Below, piece by piece: positions 23,691 to 34,501 of a stretch of DNA of 64,000 bases (the first letter of the stretch is position 1; each line of letters opens with the position of its first letter). The DNA comes from Erigeron canadensis. Lineage: Eukaryota; Streptophyta; Magnoliopsida; Asterales; Asteraceae. The stretch spans positions 7,068,735-7,132,734 of the forward strand of contig NC_057769.1 in the NCBI RefSeq assembly GCF_010389155.1, in the 5' to 3' direction. The position numbers were made by a program, and so were the translations under genes. The notes under the pieces were generated by a model, which searched no databases, was not told where the DNA came from, and worked only from the letters and a program-made list of their open reading frames with translations.

Positions 23691-25660
23691 TGTAACACCT
23701 CAATTAGTTTAAGGTAAAAAAATTAACCCATTTTTATAGTTTTGACATTAAATTAATTTCTTAGTATTTTGTTTTTAGTTATGTGATTAATTTAGTTGGA
23801 ACTTTAGCGGATAACGGGTAAAATACCCACTTTTGGAGTGATGGGTCGTGGCATCTTCAGGAAGTGCCAGTCATCCCTTTTGTTTGTGACTCATGTTTCC
23901 ATTTCATTTCTTTCTTTCCCCATCATTTCTTTCATGCAATTCCTCTTGTTCTTTTCAAAATCAAGCTAAAATCCTTCAAATTCAAGGATAAGAACATCCA
24001 TAATAATCATCACCATCTTTAATCTCCATTCAAAAATCAAAGTTAGGGTTTGTGGGTTTTGGTGGTGGTGGCCGATTTTCAAGAGAAAAAAGGGAAGAGG
24101 AAGAATTTTTCCATTCAAGTCTTGATTTTTGCTTTTGTTGTGAGGTATTGATTTCCCCTAACCTAGCTTTCATTTTCTTTTTGGAATTAGGGTTCATAGA
24201 GTGAACCAATTTGGGGGTTTTTACTAGGAAATGAATTATGGTTAAATTTTTCCAATTCCTTAGTTAACCTAGTTGTCATTGAGTTATATGATGTGTTTGA
24301 TTATGAAATTGATAAGTTCATGTGATAAATTGAGTTTGTAAGAAAAGATGAATATTACTAGTTATTGAGTTGTGAATGAAAATGGTAGGTTGAACTACCT
24401 AATGTTATAGTTAAAGATGAAAGTAACTCAATGACAAATGGGTTGGGTTTTGGGTTTAGGAAATGCTAGTGATTGAGAAGGGCTAGGTTGAACTAGTCAA
24501 GTTGTGAATGTAAGCTTATGCATTTTATGATATGATTATAGGTTGAAGCTTGCTTGTGCTTGTCTATTTAGCGTTATTGTTTTGTTACGGAGGAGGTGAG
24601 TATATTTGCATACCCTTATGTTTACGTTAGGTCAATTACCATGAGATGTGAATGTTCCAAGCATGGTAATTGATTTGGCATGAAACCCATGTGGGGCATT
24701 GTTTATGAGGCCTAAGAACCTCTGGGGACTAAGAATCCCGATAGATATGATTGTTATGATTGTTTAGCTTATATGGATCCATATATGTATTGTTTGTGTG
24801 CAAGGTGAATATGTAAATGTGACATGAAGATGCCATAGGTTACATGTGAAAGTCCTTGTACTATGTCCTCCTTCGTATTCGTAAATGTATGCAAGTGTAT
24901 TCACTAAGCCTTTGCTTATATTTTAGTTGTTTACACTCTTATAGGTAGTTCCAGAAGAAGGAACTAGTGTTGTTGATTTGAAGAAATTGAATTAGAGCTT
25001 GAAGTAACCTTTGGAAGTTCTTGAAGGTATTTAGGTCATCCTTGGATGGATGACAATCTTTTGGTGTAGATACCTAGTTGTCCCTCTCCTTTGGCTCATG
25101 ATACATTTTGTTTTGGAGTCAAGTTTCGGTAACATTTCTGTAAATGCTCAAGTTATAAAGTTTTTGGAAGTTGGTATTGTCGCATTAGGGCGATATTGTT
25201 GCCAAAACGGGTAAATGACCCGTTAGGGTTGATCTTGGACTTATGAAACAAACTATGTTGTAATTGTGTTTAAAATGTGTCTATGAAGTTGTTATAAATC
25301 TCTAGAAAGTGTCTTTCAGCTGTTGGTTCGAAATTTGATGGTTACAAGATGTTCATGGTCGAAATGAGTTCTAGGGTTGCTGTCAGGTGGTCCACTGCGG
25401 CGCAGTGGGGGTGACTTTGCCTACTGCGGCGCAGTGGAATCCCACGGAAACAATTTTGGTTCTTCCCACTGCGGCGCAGTGGGAGATGTATTGAACCCAC
25501 TGCGACGCAGTGGGGCATGTTCAAGTTCTGGCCGAGGATATCCACTGCGGTGCAGTGGGGAGTCCTCGACCCACTGCGGCGTAGTGGGGTATAAAAAAAA
25601 AATTTCTTATGTTTTTGGTTTATCGAGTCTGGTCTTTTCAACCACGTTTTAACTATAACA
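23691..25660 (+). mobile_element. Gypsy-type LTR-like segment, right end unresolved
   Basis: The segment starts TGTAACACCTCAATTAG, a typical start of plant Ty3/gypsy LTRs. It then shows the same order of landmarks as the solo LTR at 7172: a pyrimidine/CAAAATCAAG leader, TGTGAGGTATTGA, and a GAGGAGGTGAGTATA block (about 24588). The GC-dyad cluster at 25390-25590 lies in its right part. I could not find a terminal CA with a matching duplication of TACTA, so the 3' boundary is a guess, and it could be truncated. Confidence 0.4.
25390..25590. repeat. Cluster of six CACTGCGGCGCAGTG dyads
   Basis: CCACTGCGGCGCAGTGG, a 7-bp inverted dyad around one central base, occurs at about 25392, 25421, 25465, 25495, 25541 and 25570. 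Each copy has 0-2 changes and the spacing is irregular (28-46 bp). The surrounding DNA is unique and AT-rich. Both strands stay open here, which is a by-product of the GC-rich repeats. Confidence 0.9.
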
Positions 25661-26254
25661 CTGCCAACTATATCTAGCAAATCTTATTTATTTAATGGCT
25701 TAAGAAACTCTACACTTTTGAAACTAACAAGTGAGATACTGAGATATATAAAAAATTAAAAACCTTGAAGTCAACTGAAGACCAAGAAGAGATAGAAGCC
25801 CATGAATATCAATCGATGTCTCGATGATGAAGTTCATAGACTAATCTTATCACCATTTTTCAGTATCGCATGGATTGAGTTAACTTCATAAACGGGTTAT
25901 AATGGAGACGATGACCACGTTGGTCTGGTTATTATTATTAATGTAAAAATAAATTTTTTTTGGAATGGTTAATGTTAGATATTAATGGCTTGAACCTCAG
26001 ATTCACCACACACTCCTGCTGAATACGAGTAATAAGTGATAATACGTATGTCTACACGTTCAAGAGATAATATACGAAATCATTTGATTCAAGACGAAGT
26101 GCTATCATCTTGTGGGTTGAAAATTATATCATCAAAAGTATTATAAATAGATTAAGTAGAGAAAGAAAAATAAAAATAATAAATGAAGGATAAATGAGTT
26201 AGTTCTAGAGTCTTTAGAAGAGGAAGAGGGGATTGCTCTTTTATTAATAATTAA

Positions 26255-26258
<4 letters not shown>
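25661..26258. other. Upstream DNA of the VTE3-like gene
   Basis: No gene or element is supported here. It separates the LTR-like segment from the promoter side of the methyltransferase gene. Confidence 0.4.

Positions 26259-26291
<33 letters not shown>
26259..26291. repeat. (AT)n microsatellite within a palindrome
   Basis: About 16 AT units flanked by AATAATTAAATTTAT and its inverse ATAAATTTAATTATT. Confidence 0.9.
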
Positions 26292-26294
<3 letters not shown>

Positions 26295-26804
26295 TTAATT
26301 ATTATCTAAATATTTTCAAATATCATATAAATCAATTGTTTTGGATAGCATACAAATCATTTTTTTACAATGAATATAAAAAATTAATAATTTCCATTAT
26401 TTTGTTAATTAGAAATCCTCAACAACACATGAATAATCCCCACTAGTTAACCACAATTACAAAATTTTCTTATATTTCCTAAATGATTTCTGGAAAATAA
26501 TTACCCATCTAGCTATGTAAGTTTAGGTTAGTAGCATTAGTGCAATTTCCTCCCAATTTAGTAATATCCCAATCAATCCCACCAAATTCAATCTCATCAT
26601 CCCCACACTCTTTTTCTACAAACTCATGCTTACATTCATCACCTACTATTTCTAACAATACTCATTATACAACTAACTCCTTGGTATTAACTCCCTTATC
26701 TGCAATCCAAAACCCCCCAAATTTGCATGTAACAAACAATCTCAACCTCAAAACACAATCTTTACAAAAAGCCCACCAAAGATTTTAGCTTAATTTCAAG
26801 AAAA

Positions 26805-29800
26805 ATGGCTTCTTTGTTGCTAAATGGAGCTCATTACCAAAATCTTGAAAAAACCCCAAAAGGGCTTGAATTAGGATTTAATAGGTCTAATTTGCATGGC
26901 AGGACTAATTTAAGCTACACCCAGATCAATTTTGTTAATAAAGTTTGTAACTTTAAATCCAAGAATTTAATTAGGCCAAAATGTAGTGTTTCATCATCAG
27001 TGCCTAGGCCAGTTTCACAGCCAAGATTTATACAACATAAAAAAGAGGCATTTTGGTTTTATAGGTTTTTATCAATAGTGTATGATCATGTGATAAACCC
27101 TGGACATTGGACTGAAGATATGAGAGATGAAGCACTCGAACCGGCTGATCTTGATAACCCGGGTTTGGTTGTGGTTGATGTTGGTGGTGGGACTGGTTTT
27201 ACTACTTTAGGAATTGTGAAAAGTGTTGAGGCTAAGAATGTGACTATTTTGGATCAGTCTCCTCATCAGCTGGCTAAAGCTAAGGAAAAACAGGGTTTGA
27301 AGGAATGTAGGATTATTGAAGGTGATGCTGAGGATCTTCCGTTTGAGACGGATTATGCTGATCGATATGTGTCTGCTGGAAGGTATATTGATTTGTGTAG
27401 TTTGGTTTATAGGTTGTGTAAATACTATACATGCATTAATTGGTTTTGTTTAGGATGTAATTGAGGTGTTTGGATTGCTTTTTGAAAGTGATTATTGCGA
27501 TTTGAATAGTTAGAACTGTATATAATTGTATGGTTTGTTAGTTAAGGTTGTGTTGCAATGTGAGTTCAAACTGAACCTGCAATCACCTGTTTGATCGTGA
27601 TTATGCTTTATTGAGTACTTTGGGCCAAAATAGCAAGATTTGGACAAATGGGGTAAAAAGATGGTGTTAGATAACTGATTATTTTCGACAAATATAAAAT
27701 GTCTTGAGCATTCTCTGTTAATAGTTTTACATATTAACTGGTTTGAATTTTGATTCTCATGACATAAACCATTTTCAGAACATTCATCCAAACGCCCCCC
27801 TAGTACTATGAATGCTCTAGGTCCAAAATATCAGTGATACATCTAAACATTTTAAGGCATGTGAGATGTCATACAACAGTGTCTATGTTAGCCGGTAGAA
27901 CATGACTTGCCTAAAGGAACCTAGACACTTGAGCCTTCGTTGTGGATGCTTGTTGGATGGTTTAGCAAGTGCCAATTGGGCATTTAGGTGCCTCAACTAC
28001 ACCCATAGTAAGCAAATTTTAGGCTATAGTTGGTTATAGTAGTAGTATATACTATCAGGTGGCATATAAATAAGTTCATCATGTGTAATCTAGTGTGCAT
28101 CTGTTAAATTTTGACATGTGAAAATAGAATACCAAATCTGTAATTTTACTAAATGTGAAAATATGGTTGTGGTTTTGTCTACTTATGGGCCTTATAATTG
28201 TTTCTTTTCAGCATCGAGTACTGGCCAGACCCTCAACGAGGCATCAAAGAGGCATACAGGGTTCTGAAGAAAGGGGGGAAGGCTTGTCTAATTGGTCCTA
28301 TTTATCCTACATTTTGGTTGTCTCGTTTCTTTGCAGACATGTGGATGCTCTTTCCAAAGGAGGAAGAGTACATTGACTGGTTTGAAAAGGCAGGATTCAA
28401 AGATGTGCAGGTAAAGAGGATAGGCCCAAAATGGTATCGTGGTGTTCGTCGCCATGGGCTCATCATGGGTTGCTCTGTTAGTGGTGTCAAAACGGACTCG
28501 GGGGATTCTCCATTGCAGGTAGCTTCTTCTTTTGCAGTAGCAATATGACCATACATATGCAACTTCATGTATTGATGGTTTATTAGTAGACGTGACAAAA
28601 TGGGTGGGTTAGTCAGGTTAGGTCAGAAGGGGTTATTCTTGTCATGGGTTGAAACAGACCGAATTGGGTTGAGTTAATCCAAAACAGGTTTTGTCCTAAA
28701 ATTATGATTTTTCTTGTGAGCAACTACTTATGTAGAAACTACTTTCGCGATGATAGTCTTTCTGCATGAAATGGTTTATGAGGTTTTATGCATTAAAAAA
28801 CACTTTGGTTACTTTTGACAGGTTTCCTTTGTAGCTAATAACCGTTTGACCCATTGTGGATTAAACAACTTTTTCATAAGTATGTGGGTCAAAAATGCGC
28901 CTCTATATATGAGTAATGTTAGTTCAGTTAAACCCTTAAAATTGAAGGCAATTTATGAATGAACTTTGAAGTCAAACTACTCATTCATGGGGGTCTTTTG
29001 ATTTCAGAGTGATTAATGTTATTTGAAGAAGGAGAACCAGATTATCAGCTATATAAGGCTAAGGATAATCATTGACATTAATCTTAATAATTAGGTTTCT
29101 AATGGCAGGCACCTCGTTACCTGCTTCTTCTTATTTGATCATTTTTACCCTACACTAACATGAAAGTTATAACCTTCATCTTTTTTCCCAGCACCCAAAA
29201 TTGATTATAGTGACTTCATGTTCATATCATAATAAAAGCTTTAGAAGGCACACACACTGACACCCAAGCACCTGTAAATTGTTTTTTTTGTCAAACTCGT
29301 CACTGTATGAGGAAGTTTAGGTAAATCTGTTTATAGGGATTATAGTGATGCAACTTTAGCAGTTTAGCAGTTATTTGCGATCCTTGACAGTTTATGAAGA
29401 TGTCACTTATGTAACGATACAAGAGGTGTTCTTTAGGGTCTATATACCATAAATAACGTGGTTTAACAATTTTGTGGACATCCACTGATGTTGCTAGCAT
29501 AGATATATATCTTGTGAAGTTTTGGCAGTAATTATTACCTCCATTAGCCGGAAATATACTGAAAACGAAGTTAATAGGATGACCGAGCTAGTCCTTGCCT
29601 GGTTTCTGGTTCAACTTAGGGTTCATGTCCAAAAGATTCGGTACCCATAAGATGAGTGATGGATTCTAGTTTTATATTTAAGCTCTATAATGTGTTGTTA
29701 ACGATACAAATGGGCAAACTTTATATTTCTGGTTGCTAATACACAAATGGGTCAAATCGAAAAAAGAAAAAAGAAGCTAAAAGGGAAATGAGTCAAATGA

Positions 29801-30223
29801 CTAGAACGTCACATCGTGCTCAAGAGTTTATACAAACCACGTAAATCGTTTTATCGAATAAATAAAATCATCATTTTGATGATTTGTAATCATATCTATA
29901 TATGAATTATTTATGAAATTGAAACTGCTGATGGGTTAAGCCAACCCATTTTGACCTGTTACCTAACCAGCTCTAACCCACATTTTGCCTCCTATTATGA
30001 GTAGTGTTACTACTTTCAGGAAGTTCGTTATCTCTGATTCCATGATTTCCTTTTAATATTTTTGCAGCTTGGTCCCAAAGTAGAGGACGTAGAGAAGCCT
30101 GTTAATCCATTTGTATTCCTTGTACGTTTCCTTCTTGGTGCAATGGCTGGAGTCTACTATGTACTTGTTCCTGTTTACATGTGGCTCAAGGATCAGATAG
30201 TGCCGAAAGGTCAACTAATATGA
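26805..30223 (+). CDS. VTE3: MPBQ/MSBQ methyltransferase, chloroplast
   Basis: The enzyme methylates 2-methyl-6-phytyl-1,4-benzoquinol and 2-methyl-6-solanesyl-1,4-benzoquinol at the plastid inner envelope, feeding tocopherol and plastoquinone synthesis. Three exons are supported: 26805-27382, 28212-28518 and 30068-30223, with GT-AG introns of phase 2 and phase 0. They join to a 346-residue protein, close to the usual 338-345. Residues 1-60 are a Ser/Asn-rich, acid-poor transit peptide. The SAM-binding core shows VVVDVGGGTGFTTLGI (about 124-139), an ILDQSPHQL loop and EGDAEDLPF. Exon 2 carries SIEYWPDPQRGIKEAYRVLK and RIGPKWYRGVRRHGLIMGC. Exon 3 ends with a membrane anchor, FLLGAMAGVYYVLVPVYMWL, and KDQIVPK. 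These match plant VTE3/APG1 closely. The ATG at 26805 is the first in frame. Intron 2 appears to hold a hAT insertion. No break was found, so the gene looks functional. Confidence 0.96.
28587..29994. mobile_element. hAT-like element in intron 2 of the VTE3-like gene
   Basis: The left end TAGACGTGACAAAATGGGTG continues GGTTAGTCAGGTTAGGT. It is mirrored on the right by ACCTAACCAGCTCTAACCC and CATTTTGCCTCCTA. The flanks TTATTAG and TTATGAG agree at 6 of 7. Tracts of GGGTTGA / TTAACCC words near both ends are typical of this hAT group. It would account for about 1.4 of the 1.5 kb of intron 2. It encodes nothing recognisable. Confidence 0.5.
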
Positions 30224-30660
30224 GAGAGTAATAAAAGCCCTGTATGGTGCAGAGTGCTTATGACGGTTTTTAGTTTGTGTGCAATGTTATCTGGTTTTTA
30301 AGTTCGAGTCAAATGTTTAAACTGCATTCTATAATATTTGACTTTAGCCATTTGTGTAGTCTTGGATCATGTTGGTTTAGAACTTAGAAGAAATGTGTTG
30401 TGGGTTCTCAAGAATTCTTGAATTTGTTATGAACTTTTTATCTTTTTATTGCTAACATATTGTGAAATAGTAGTCACTGGTGTACTGAATTTGCTTTGCC
30501 AAAGTACAATCATTGACATATGTTGCCATTTCAATTTTTCAACCTTACCCTTTCAGGTTGGTAGAAAACCAGTCTTGGTCATATGATTAGCCTGTTAACT
30601 GATTATCCACGTACAATTCGTGGACGAACTGTTTCTTTTGCAATATATGCTAAGCAATAA
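30224..30660. other. Probable 3' UTR and downstream DNA of the VTE3-like gene
   Basis: An AATAAA at 30230-30235 lies only seven bases after the stop codon, so the true poly-A site is probably further on. No other feature seen. Confidence 0.35.
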
Positions 30661-30838
30661 CCACCGAAGGGTCTAGTGGTTAGGCGTACTAATTAAATAT
30701 ACTCACAAGAGGTCTCGGGGCATAAAACTATTAAGTAAACATCTTATAGTTGGGTAGAGAAAAGGTTTCAGAGTTCAGAGACAATCATAAGGATACCTGG
30801 GATAGGCCGCATACATCCGAATAATATAATTAAAAAAA
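30661..30838 (+). mobile_element. tRNA-derived SINE
   Basis: The head CCGAAGGGTCTAGTGGTTAG carries a Pol III box A, with a decayed box B region at AAGAGGTCTCGGGGC. The body AGGATACCTGGGATAGGCCG and the A-rich end near 30830 are typical of plant SINEs. Box B has lost its core TTCGA, so this copy is old. Confidence 0.55.
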
Positions 30839-31721
30839 CTGGATATATTATACTACTCGCCCAATAACTCCAGATATCCTGAAAAAAGTCGCAAAACAGT
30901 AATCCTTTATGCTTGAGTTATAATGCCTAACAAAAACAAGCTTGTGACCTCCCAAAGATTAATGTAAATAACTTTAGATCACTACAAATTAATTACTTTT
31001 GTCCACTTAATAACTCTCACCCATGACCCATGCATCCGGATCAGATGGTTTATCTACATGTCAAACTTTGCTTTCACGTTCAGTTTTGAAGATGAGCTTC
31101 AGTTAATATCGTGCAGCTTAAACAATGAGCTAAACGTTTAAGTTGGCCTTTCGCTACACTTCAACATGTTTACTATGAGCAAGGAGACAATATGTGATCC
31201 CAGTAGATAGATGGCAAATTCCCTGCTGGATTGTCGGTGAAAGAGACTCTGAAAAGGTGATGCACGAGAGGTGTAGTGGTGGACGGCATTCGATTGATAA
31301 GATAGGCAGAGCTCGAGATTTTGAAGGCGAAGTGCCAAAAGCAAGTGGGAACATGGAACTGATCAGAGAGAAGAGTGGACCGGTTTCAACAACATGACGA
31401 TGATGCCATTGATCTGTTTGCTTGTATGAGGGCATGACAAACGATGAATGATACCTAAGGATGAAAGGAATATTGGTGTAAACGTACGAAATTCACCCCC
31501 TGATCCATAACCATTAGTTTGAACAAATTTTCTGCCATAGCAACAAAACGAGTAAAATTTGTGTAAACGTCTATCATATTTGAGCTTGAGATCTAAAAAG
31601 AACCACGTCCTATTAGTGTATAACCTGAGTAGGCATCAACTCAATAAAAAATTAAAAATACGAGTGACCATCACACGAGAGGACCGGGGATGCACTCGGA
31701 CCCCATATAGGTTTTCCCATA
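30839..31721. other. Intergenic DNA with an unrecognised open segment
   Basis: Both strands stay open for 60-90 codons between 31138 and 31440, with less AT-rich composition than the surroundings. I do not recognise either translation, and no splice-linked partner is obvious. It may be the relic of an old exon near the Ca2+-ATPase scrap. Confidence 0.3.
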
Positions 31722-31976
31722 TATAATCTAATACCGGCCAGTTAAATACCTGATCAACATAACTGCAAGAACAAGAAAAAAAGCACCAAGCGGTGTTCTT
31801 CCCCTGAATAGAAGCCTGTAACGGTGTTTACTCATTGGAATCAGCCGCTATATATAGAACTTAGCATCTCCCCCCAAGCGGTGTTCATCCCGACTGACAT
31901 TACAAGTATCGGACCATGCCCATCTACCACTTTTGAACCCGAGAATAAAAACGGATTCCTGATGGCATCAATGTCT
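31722..31976 (-). pseudogene. Fragment of an autoinhibited Ca2+-ATPase gene
   Basis: Minus-strand reading from 31976 gives DIDAIRNPFLFSGSKVVDG, then ILVMSVGMNTAWGEMLSSI and a stop. After a frame change, FFLVLAVMLIRYLTG follows near 31730. The first part is the A-domain end of plant ACA pumps; the second is the TM3 region that normally lies about 35-40 residues further on, so internal sequence is missing. Everything else of the roughly 1,000-residue pump is absent. It is more typical at the preserved motifs than the Ca2+-ATPase-like locus at 57934, so it is not a simple copy of that locus. Confidence 0.75.
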
Positions 31977-32755
31977 AAGGGCGCATTTTTTTTTTGTAGG
32001 TACTGGAACCAAATGCAGTTTTCCTCCTTTCAATATCATGGCTAATAATGCCATTTTCGAGAGTTGTGTGCAATGTTTTCATAACCGGACCGAACAGCGA
32101 ACCGGTCTTCTTACTGGTTACTGGTTACTGGTTCGGCTGGTGGGATCGGTCGGGACGGATATAAGAACCGGATGATATCATAAATAATTATATTTACTTA
32201 ACATAATTTAAATAATATCATTGAATTAATAATAGTTAAATATAATACATATTACTAGTCAAAGATAAAAAAAATCATATAATTATGTTGAATTCTTACG
32301 TTACTTAAAAAAAAAATTCATAACTTCATTCATTATATTATATTATTATATTCATATATATTTTATAATAATAATAATAATGACATAATGAAAGTAAAAA
32401 GTAAAAACACAAGGCATATTATGATATTAATAAACGGATACAACATGTTGGACTATTCAAGGGGCATACTATTGACACCAGGGATTTTGGCTATTGACAT
32501 TTGACCCTAAAAGGGGTGAAATTCGCCCCATCTGACCAAAGCAATTCGCCCCTTCTGCCAGTGTAAATAATTTCCTGTGACCATTAAAATGGCAGACATT
32601 CACTTCACCCTTCCTTCTTTATCACCCATACCCCCTTTTTCTTCCACCCCATTTCCACTCTAGGATTTGCCTCCTCACTTCTCCATCTTTTTCTTCTTTA
32701 ATAAATGTCAAGTTTTATATAAATATATATTATATTAATAATTATATTTGTATAT

Positions 32756-32758
<3 letters not shown>

Positions 32759-32803
<45 letters not shown>
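32759..32803. repeat. (AT)n microsatellite
   Basis: About 22 AT units, inside the MULE, upstream of its plus-strand gene. Confidence 0.95.
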
Positions 32804-32806
<3 letters not shown>

Positions 32807-32977
32807 TTAAATGTTGTTTGTTTTGATTTGATACTACCCTCAATAAATTAGGTTGGAGCACCACTGCCGGATCCGACCACCACCGTCGGACCACCACCAC
32901 CGTCTGACCACCACCACTGCCTTCCAGGTCCGTTCACCATCTTTTAATTTTTGTTTTTTTATTTATTTATTTCTGTT

Positions 32978-33006
32978 ACTATTATTATTATTATTATTAT
33001 TATTAT
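32978..33006. repeat. (ATT)n microsatellite
   Basis: About nine ATT units. Further, interrupted ATT runs follow up to 33080. Confidence 0.95.
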
Positions 33007-33374
33007 TTGTTTTTATGGAGTGATAATATATTTTTTTTTTGATATTTCTATTATTATTATTACCATATTAATATTATTTTATTAGTATTATTATTTGTTT
33101 TTATGGAGTAATAATAAATTAATTTGATATTTTTTTTATTATCATGTTGTTTTCATCATCTATTATTATTAGTATTATGTAAGTATTTGTTGTTAATATA
33201 TCATTGGTAAAAAGAATATATAGAGTTTGATTGAATGTATAGATGTAATATTATTAGTAAAATAAAGTTTATGTAGTAATAGATTTGTTAGCATTAGATT
33301 ATGACATGTTGTATGATAAATGTTTGGTTCGAATGATATTTTTCATGTAAAATATTTATGTAGTACTTGTTAGT

Positions 33375-34398
33375 ATGGCACGTGTTGTTAGAGGACATGG
33401 CAGAGAGGGTGCTGGTGATCTGCCGGCTCCATATTGGAAGCCAGAATCAAGATGTCTTGCGAGTGGTAAGAAAGTTTCAATTAATATGTGTTATATTGTG
33501 TTGTATTTATAAGTTGTTAGTATACTTTTTACTAATTTTAACGCACCTTTGTAGGTAAGAAGTTGCGTTCGTATGCCAAGAATTTAGAGCTAGAAAAGCT
33601 AAGAAATGACAATGGGGCACCGCTAGACATCGAGTTTGATATCCGAACCAAAACGTATAATCCGATTGGATCGAATGCACAGTATTTTACACCGTTTCTA
33701 GGAACTTTGGCGAGGTCGGTGCCATTTTACTATGATTCATGGGAGCAAGTCCCTGAGGAGGCTAAGGAATATGTTTGGACGTGTCTAGAGGTTGTGTTCC
33801 TCTACTAAATACAAATTTGTTATTTAAAGTTAACGATATAATACTAAAATATTTATTATCATTTGCAGTATTTTTTAACTTGAGGTCGTACATCCAAGAC
33901 CTTCACCCTGATAATCCAATCAGAAAGGGAGTAAAATACTGGGTGACTGCATCATTGAAGAAATATTACAGAAATGGAAAGTCTCGATTCAAGAACGATC
34001 AGTTCGTTAAAAAAGGAGGTGTAAAAAGTGTAGGCAATATTCGGGCAAACCCTCCAGCTGGTATAGATCCCCAAGATTGGAACAAGCATGTAGACTTCTT
34101 CGTGAGTGAGGACTCCGTGCGTAGGTCCCAAGTAAATAAGGCGAACAGGGCTCTCCAATCGGATATTCCGACGCATAGTCGTACATCATTTGCTCAGAGG
34201 CAACGTGAGATTGTAAGTACATTGTTATTTAATTAATTCATTTATTGTATACATATATATACTAAAATAATTTCATGTGTTTATAGTTTGGGCCAAACAA
34301 GCTTATTCGCTACTTGGGCTGAGTCACATCAACATGAGGATGGGTCGTGGACAAGTGAGCTCAGGGCTAAGCAGCATGTTAGTATTATTGTTGCTTAA
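33375..34398 (+). pseudogene. Transposase_24-like (PF03004) accessory gene of the MULE
   Basis: Likely exons are 33375-33465 (MARVVRGHGREGAGDLPAPY...), 33555-33790, about 33870-34213 and about 34288-34398, each with GT-AG borders. Exon 2 reads LRSYAKNLELEKLRNDNG, then PIGSNAQYFTPFLGTLARSV and DSWEQVPEEAKEYVW. Exon 3 reads RSYIQDLHPDNPIRKG..., WVTASLKKYYRNGKSRF, NPPAGIDPQDWNKHVDFF and VNKANRALQSDIPTHSRTSF. Exon 4 reads FATWAESHQHEDGSWTSELR. This order (RG/SYA..LEKLR, PIG.NA, SW..VP, W...K, NP..W, NK.NR...HT..SFA, DGSW) is that of the plant Transposase_24 family, usually met with En/Spm-like DNA. Its role is unknown. Exons 2 and 3 do not join in one frame at the T-run near 33872, so this copy is probably dead. 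It converges with the transposase gene. Confidence 0.7.
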
Positions 34399-34501
34399 CC
34401 TTATAGATTAAAATTTACATAGTTTTTTTCTGTCTAAATTTTATTATGAGTATGTTTAACTTTGCATTATTATACAAACGAGTTTATTTTAATCGGATAT
34501 A

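Noticed and set aside
23691..25660. A complete solo LTR with 5-bp duplication
   Set aside because: The start TGTAACACC is convincing, but no CA followed by TACTA was found on the right, so only an LTR-like call was kept.
25342..25680. Overlapping open frames of 112 and 91 codons on both strands
   Set aside because: The frames consist of LRRSG/HCGAV-type repeats produced by the GC dyads. Both strands being open is a composition effect.
26540..26788. Open frame of 82 codons ending 16 bases before the VTE3-like start
   Set aside because: It begins with GTG, not ATG, and its Ser/Pro/Asn composition is what a CA-rich plant leader gives in any frame. Not supported as an upstream reading frame.
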